NCBI GenBank assembly: GCA_902478945.1
Contig: CABSMX010000081.1
Span: 1 to 9,747 of the forward strand
Reading direction: 5' to 3'
DNA: 9,747 nt
Source: an uncultured Collinsella sp.
Lineage (GTDB): Bacteria > Actinomycetota > Coriobacteriia > Coriobacteriales > Coriobacteriaceae
The translations under genes were made by a program, and so were the position numbers. Below the pieces are notes generated by a model that was given only the letters and a program-made list of their open reading frames with translations, searched no databases and was not told the DNA's origin. The first letter of the stretch is position 1. Each line of letters begins with the position of its first letter. Of the stretch, positions 5,723 through 9,747 are shown one piece after another.

Positions 5723-8209
5723 ATGAGTATCAAGCGTTTGGCGCTTTGCCGCAGTCAGGGTCGCCTGTTTGTGCTGCTTCGTTTTGTCGGCCAGGATATC
5801 GCGGGGCTTATTGAGCAGGAGGGTTCCCAGGCCTTTGCTCATGCGACGACCAATGGCGTTTGCGTGCCGTCTTTGGCACTTACGGTCGACCATGGTCGTG
5901 TGCTGGCGCTTTGTCCCTCCGTTGCCGATTATGAGCGCGAACTCGTCGTCTTGGTGCTTCCGTTTTTGGACGGCTCTACGATTGACATCTCATTTGCGTC
6001 CGACGGCAAAAGGCTGGGCTCTATTCACCTTGATAGTCGTATTGCCAAGCTTGAATCCAAGATTAACTACAAAGCAAAGCCTGCGATGTGCGCACTCGTT
6101 CGCGATGCGCAACGCGGCGAGTGCTGCGGTCGCTACGAGATCGATGCCGTTCGTTATTTACCGGCAGATGAGGGCGTCGTCTGGCGCTATGAGGTCAAGT
6201 GGGCGGGAGATCCCCAGTGCGTCCCTGAGCTCCAGATCTTCGATACGCACATGAATGCGATCGATGCCACGGTGCATGTGTTTGAGTCGCAGGTCGATGT
6301 TCCCCAGCAGAACGGATGTCGCGTCAATAAAACGTATCTGAGCGTTGAGATGCCTCAGGATATACGCGATTTTGTCGTGATTACGGCTGATCCCACGGGC
6401 CAAATCCAGAGTGGATTTTGTGCCATGGATGGTCGTTTGTACAACGGCATGGTCGACGACAGTTGGAACCGCATGAAGGATGCGCGCGCGGATGATGCGG
6501 CCTATCGACGTTGGTTTGAGCAACATCGCGCAAAGCCGGGTGATTTGGCGTGCCAGCGTGTCGCTTCGGCGGCATTTGCCTATAGGCCGCTCGTGAGCAT
6601 TGTAGTGCCGTGCTATAGGACCGATCGGGTTTACCTGCGCGAGTTGCTGGACTCTGTGCTATCCCAGAGCTATGACAACTGGGAATTGCTGCTTATGGAC
6701 GCCTCGCCCGATTGGGACGCGGTGTCCAATCTTGCGGCCGACGCCAATGACGAGCGGATTCGTCGTTTTGAGCTGCCTGGCAACGGCGGCATTGTACTCA
6801 ACACCAACGCTGGCATTCAGCAAGCGACGGGCGACTACATCGCATTTTTGGACCACGATGACATTCTGGAGCCGGATGCGTTGTTCCACTATGTCACCGC
6901 GTTGAACAAAGCGGCAGAGGGGGAGCGTCCGCAGGTCCTGTTCTGTGACGAGGACATGTTCCAGAAAACGGGAGAGTGGGGTCAGCCGGTCTTTAAGACG
7001 CGGCTCAATGTTGACCTGCTCTATAGCCATAACTGCGTGACGCATTTTCTGATGGTGGAGAAGGCGCTTATCGATCGCATTGGCATGTCGCCGGAAGACG
7101 TCGCGGGTGCCCAGGATTACGACCTGACGCTTCGCTGCCTTGCATCGGGCGCGCGCTTTGAGCATATTGCTCATGCGTTGTATCACTGGCGCGTGCACCC
7201 CGGTTCTACCGCCGATGGCTCTGCGGATAGCAAGCCGTATGCTATTGAAGCCGGTCGTTTGGCGTTGCAGCGCCATTTTGACGCGCTGGGCGTTCGCGGA
7301 ACGGTCGAGGAGACCGAGACGCCGTTTGTCTACCGCATGCGCTATGCGCTGTCGGAGCCTGCGCCGCTGGTGAGTATTGTGATTCCCACCAAGGATCACA
7401 TTGAGACGCTCGATGCCTGTGTGATGTCTATCGCCCAGAAGGCCACGTATGCCAATTACGAGATCGTCTTGGTGGAGAACAACAGTGAAGATCCGGAGAC
7501 GTTTACGTATTACGAAACCCTGCCGGAGCGCGTGGCCGTAGTATCTGAAGGCAAAGGTAACGCACGCGTTGTGTACTGGCCGGGCGAGTTCAATTACTCC
7601 CAGATTATCAACTTTGGCGTAGAGCATGCCAAGGGCGACTATCTACTGCTGCTGAACAACGATACCGAGGTCATAAGCCCCGACTTTATCGAAGAGATGA
7701 TGGGCTATCTGCAACGTCCCGATGCGGGTGTGGTGGGTGCCAAACTCTACTTTGCCGATTATTTGGTGCAGCACGCTGGCATTTTGGTCGGCGTGCGTGG
7801 CGCACTTGCTCATGCCAACCAGGACTTCTCGGCAAAGCGCGAGGGCTATCTTGCCCGTGCTGTGCGTCCGGGCAACTTTAGTGCCGTAACGGGTGCCTGC
7901 CAGATGGTGCGACGCGACGTATTTGAGCTGGTCGGCGGCTACAACGAGGAATTCGCCGTCGGCTTTAACGACGCGGACTTTTGCCTGCGCGTGTGGGAGG
8001 CGGGCTACCGTACCATCTTTACGCCCTATGCCGTGCTGTACCACTACGAGTTCACCTCGCGCGGCAGGGAAGAGGCCAACGAGGAAAAACTGCGCCGCTG
8101 GAAGCGCGAGCAGGCGCTGTTCATGCAGCGCTGGCCGGAGTTCTTCTTGACGGGCGATCCGTGGTTGGGGCAGAACTTATCCACTGAGAGCGAGTATTTC
8201 TCACTTTAG
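5723..8209 (+). CDS. large bimodular GT2 glycosyltransferase
   Basis: The 828-residue protein has three parts. Residues 1 to about 285 form a region I do not recognise. Residues from 290 (LVSIVVPCYR) to about 540 form a first GT-A domain with metal-binding DHDD (377-380) and AQDYD (463-467). Residues from 549 (LVSIVIPTKD) to about 810 form a second GT-A domain with NNDTE (645-649), GGYNEEFAVGFNDADFCLR near 738-755 (ND-D at 749-752), and a C-terminal tail. Tandem GT2 enzymes of this kind are known in O-antigen, rhamnan and teichoic-type glycan synthesis, where each domain adds a sugar, so a bifunctional transferase is the likely role. In the first domain the usual DGS is replaced by MDAS; in the second, VENNS stands for VDNNS. 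The ATG directly follows the preceding stop, with GAGAAG (5712-5717) 5 nt upstream, implying coupled translation. It ends the run. Confidence 0.88.
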   Translation: MSIKRLALCRSQGRLFVLLRFVGQDIAGLIEQEGSQAFAHATTNGVCVPSLALTVDHGRVLALCPSVADYERELVVLVLPFLDGSTIDISFASDGKRLGSIHLDSRIAKLESKINYKAKPAMCALVRDAQRGECCGRYEIDAVRYLPADEGVVWRYEVKWAGDPQCVPELQIFDTHMNAIDATVHVFESQVDVPQQNGCRVNKTYLSVEMPQDIRDFVVITADPTGQIQSGFCAMDGRLYNGMVDDSWNRMKDARADDAAYRRWFEQHRAKPGDLACQRVASAAFAYRPLVSIVVPCYRTDRVYLRELLDSVLSQSYDNWELLLMDASPDWDAVSNLAADANDERIRRFELPGNGGIVLNTNAGIQQATGDYIAFLDHDDILEPDALFHYVTALNKAAEGERPQVLFCDEDMFQKTGEWGQPVFKTRLNVDLLYSHNCVTHFLMVEKALIDRIGMSPEDVAGAQDYDLTLRCLASGARFEHIAHALYHWRVHPGSTADGSADSKPYAIEAGRLALQRHFDALGVRGTVEETETPFVYRMRYALSEPAPLVSIVIPTKDHIETLDACVMSIAQKATYANYEIVLVENNSEDPETFTYYETLPERVAVVSEGKGNARVVYWPGEFNYSQIINFGVEHAKGDYLLLLNNDTEVISPDFIEEMMGYLQRPDAGVVGAKLYFADYLVQHAGILVGVRGALAHANQDFSAKREGYLARAVRPGNFSAVTGACQMVRRDVFELVGGYNEEFAVGFNDADFCLRVWEAGYRTIFTPYAVLYHYEFTSRGREEANEEKLRRWKREQALFMQRWPEFFLTGDPWLGQNLSTESEYFSL

Positions 8210-8313
8210 AGAGTCGGGATGCCGTTGCATGGTATGGTTTGCCATTTGTTTGATAATAATTATGTGGCAGATGTGTAGTGTAATTGCAGTTAAATGGGTT
8301 AATACAAGTTTGA

Positions 8314-8357
8314 TTAAATTGCGCCACGCTTGCCCTACCTGCTTTTTGGCGAATTAA
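8314..8357. repeat. imperfect inverted repeat
   Basis: TTAA-TT-CGCCA (8314-8326, with single-base bulges A8318 and G8321) can pair with TGGCGAATTAA (8347-8357) around a 20-nt loop, giving 11 base pairs. Neither strand has a clean T tract straight after the stem, so it is not a standard terminator. It could be a decayed terminator, a protein-binding site, or chance. Confidence 0.3.
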
Positions 8358-8403
8358 TTAAGGGTGGATGAAAGATTGCTTGTGGCTGGATTGTAGAGGC
8401 GAA

Positions 8404-8431
8404 AGAGAGGCGATTTTTTTTCGAGCTCTCT
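8404..8431. repeat. hairpin with a T8 run at its apex
   Basis: AGAGAG (8404-8409) pairs with CTCTCT (8426-8431) and CGA (8411-8413) with TCG (8421-8423), separated by a small internal loop. The apex is the remaining T7 of a T8 run (8414-8421). The stem overlaps the place where the -35 element of the GH25 promoter would be. Because the T tract is in the loop rather than after the stem, a terminator reading is unlikely; an operator or an incidental repeat is possible. Confidence 0.4.
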
Positions 8432-8436
8432 CACTT

Positions 8437-8445
8437 TGATATGAT
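8437..8445 (+). promoter_or_regulatory. extended -10 promoter of the GH25 gene
   Basis: TGATATGAT (8437-8445) is an extended -10 (TGn plus TATGAT, one mismatch from TATAAT). The -35 position falls in the T-rich loop of the preceding hairpin and lacks a clear TTGACA-like hexamer, which extended -10 promoters tolerate. Transcription would start near 8452, giving a leader of about 24 nt that includes the AAGGA ribosome site at 8464-8468. Confidence 0.5.
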
Positions 8446-8475
8446 TGCAACGTTTTTCGTTCGAAGGATATGTGC

Positions 8476-9747
8476 ATGCGTCAAATAAAAAGACAAATAC
8501 TATTTGGAATTTCTTTACTGCTATTTGGGCTTGCGTTCGCGCACTCTTGCTATGGCGATACCTCGCGATCATTAGTTGAAAACTCGTGGAGATATGAAAA
8601 TGGCGAAATCGTTTCTTCGCTTAACGCCTCTGAAGACGAAGGTATCTCGACATTATCGATAACGGATTTGCCAACTGGGGCGACTGCTGAGGGAATCGAT
8701 GTCAGCGAACATCAAAAAAAAGTTGATTGGGAAGCTGTTAAGGCTTCTGGTATCGATTTTGCCATTCTTCGAATTGGCTTCGGCGCTCCTTCTTTCGGCG
8801 GCCGACTCGACTACCAATTTCAAAGGAATATCTCTGAGTGCGAACGCCTAGGAATTCCTTACGGCATATACTTATATTCATATGCGTGGGATGACTCGCA
8901 GGCGGAAGATGAAGCTTCGTTTGTGATCGATAATTTGGCGGGACATACCCCGCAGCTTCCCGTTTATTACGATCTTGAAGATAATTCCATTATCGCAGAG
9001 GGTAGACAAGCTGGAATTGCTTCCAGGGCCTCAATTTTTTGCAACCGCATTACTAGCGCTGGATATTCGGTTGGTATTTACGCGAATCTGTATTGGTTTA
9101 ACAACGTCTTGACTGATCAGGTTTTTAAGTCATCCGCATGGGACCATTGGATTGCGCAGTATAACTATCAGTGTGATTACACTGGCAACTACAGTATTTG
9201 GCAATATGCGAGCGATGGTCTTGTTCCGGGTGTTAACGGCTACGTTGATATGAATTATTCCTACGGTTCTGTCGTTGCGGAGTCAGTTAAAGCTCAGCGT
9301 GCCGACGAGCTCGCATCCCAGCACGCGGGCGACCTCGCCGACGGGACGTACGTGATCAGGTCCGCCAAGCGCCCCTCCTCCGCCCTCGAGGCGAAGGGCG
9401 GCAGGACGGCCAACGGTACCGCGGTCTCCCTGTACGACGTCAACGGAACCGTCGCGCAGGCCTGGACGGTGACCCACGAGGGCGACTACGTCGTCATCAG
9501 GAACGCCAAGAGCGGGAGGGCCATCGACCCGACCGGCCCGTCCTCCGACCCGGGGACCAAGCTCCAGCTCTGGGACGCGAGCGGTACCCGGCCCCAGCGC
9601 TGGATCGCGATCAGGAGGGACGACGGGGGCTACGAGTTCCGCTCGGCGATGGACCCCGACGCCGCGTTCGACCTAACCTCGGGCAAGACCTCGAACGGGA
9701 CGCGGGCCCAGCTGTACACCGCCAACGGCACCGAGGCGCAGTCGTGG
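8476..9747 (+). CDS. secreted GH25 muramidase with ricin-type lectin domain (3' partial)
   Basis: The frame is open from ATG 8476 to the window end (424 codons, no stop), so the C-terminus is missing. Residues 1-27 form a signal peptide (MRQIKR, hydrophobic core 9-22, likely cut after AFA or CYG). Residues 72 to about 264 are a GH25 domain: GIDVSEHQ (73-80, D75), AILRIGFG (96-103), the catalytic DxE in YYDLE (164-168), WIAQYN (225-230), WQYAS (242-246) and VDMNYSYG (257-264). GH25 enzymes hydrolyse the beta-1,4 bond between MurNAc and GlcNAc in peptidoglycan. Residues 289-424 hold three units of about 48 residues ending in QAW (328-330), QRW (374-376) and QSW (422-424), a ricin-type beta-trefoil that probably binds glycan. 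AAGGA sits 7 nt before the ATG; an in-frame ATG at 8470 is too close. GC content jumps sharply near 9297, where the lectin part begins. Likely role: extracellular wall remodelling or attack on other bacteria. Confidence 0.93.
   Translation, partial: MRQIKRQILFGISLLLFGLAFAHSCYGDTSRSLVENSWRYENGEIVSSLNASEDEGISTLSITDLPTGATAEGIDVSEHQKKVDWEAVKASGIDFAILRIGFGAPSFGGRLDYQFQRNISECERLGIPYGIYLYSYAWDDSQAEDEASFVIDNLAGHTPQLPVYYDLEDNSIIAEGRQAGIASRASIFCNRITSAGYSVGIYANLYWFNNVLTDQVFKSSAWDHWIAQYNYQCDYTGNYSIWQYASDGLVPGVNGYVDMNYSYGSVVAESVKAQRADELASQHAGDLADGTYVIRSAKRPSSALEAKGGRTANGTAVSLYDVNGTVAQAWTVTHEGDYVVIRNAKSGRAIDPTGPSSDPGTKLQLWDASGTRPQRWIAIRRDDGGYEFRSAMDPDAAFDLTSGKTSNGTRAQLYTANGTEAQSW

Larger units (their letters stand above)
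8210..8475. other. AT-rich intergenic region
   Basis: This 266-nt gap is visibly richer in A and T than the genes on its left. Just after the operon it has only a weak candidate terminator: ATGG/CCAT with a TTTG loop near 8234-8245, followed by TTTGTTTG. Further right it holds two imperfect inverted repeats and the promoter of the GH25 gene. No convincing small gene or RNA gene was seen. Confidence 0.55.

Noticed and set aside
4424..5893. 489-codon open frame on the minus strand
   Set aside because: It lies antisense to genes A', B' and the start of the large glycosyltransferase, which carry clear GT2 motifs. Its translation has no recognisable domain and reflects codon bias of the sense genes.
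6659..7627. 322-codon open frame on the minus strand
   Set aside because: It is antisense to the two GT-A domains of the large enzyme and encodes a composition-biased peptide without motifs.
8476..8550. Possible lipoprotein signal (cysteine at residue 25)
   Set aside because: The residues before the cysteine are A-H-S, which do not fit a lipobox (small or hydrophobic residue at -2, L/V/I at -3), so a standard signal peptide is more likely.
9283..9477. 64-codon minus-strand frame in the lectin region
   Set aside because: It is a GC-rich shadow of the lectin-coding frame, which has regular QxW repeats on the plus strand.

Overview
The window looks like one end of a draft-assembly contig from a Gram-positive, moderately GC-rich bacterium. 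Protein style, frequent GTG/TTG starts, strong AGGAG-type ribosome sites and a secreted GH25 muramidase carrying a ricin-type lectin tail all point to a gut actinobacterium of the Coriobacteriia, with Collinsella as my best guess. That guess rests on recollection of family style, not on a search. The first 47 bases are not genomic: they are an Illumina Nextera i7 adapter, including the 19-bp Tn5 mosaic end, left untrimmed on the contig.

Layout: (1) 1-47 adapter. (2) 48-928, minus strand, a GT2-family glycosyltransferase resembling galactofuranosyltransferases (GlfT type), cut at its 3' end by the adapter. (3) 929-1298, a divergent intergenic region with a candidate promoter on each strand. 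(4) 1299-8209, plus strand, a tight run of five glycosyltransferase genes: A (1299-2402), B (2409-3449), A' (3524-4642), B' (4655-5722) and a large two-catalytic-domain enzyme (5723-8209). (5) 8210-8475, an AT-rich intergenic region with inverted repeats and an extended -10 promoter. (6) 8476-9747, a secreted GH25 lysozyme-like protein with a C-terminal beta-trefoil lectin domain, cut by the right end of the window.

The glycosyltransferases most likely build a cell-surface polysaccharide or teichoic-acid-like glycan. No priming transferase, flippase, ABC exporter, polymerase or sugar-nucleotide synthesis gene is in the window, so the pathway and product cannot be named. The GH25 protein acts outside the cell on peptidoglycan and may belong to the same envelope-remodelling neighbourhood, but it has its own promoter and different base composition.

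The main points for a second look are the A-B-A'-B' order of the middle genes, which suggests duplication of a two-gene module with near-identical 5' ends in A and A'; the abrupt shift from about 43-50% to about 72-75% GC inside the GH25 gene, exactly at the start of its lectin part; and the uncharacterised ~285-residue N-terminal region of the large glycosyltransferase. I see no CRISPR, insertion sequence, tRNA, rRNA or defence system.
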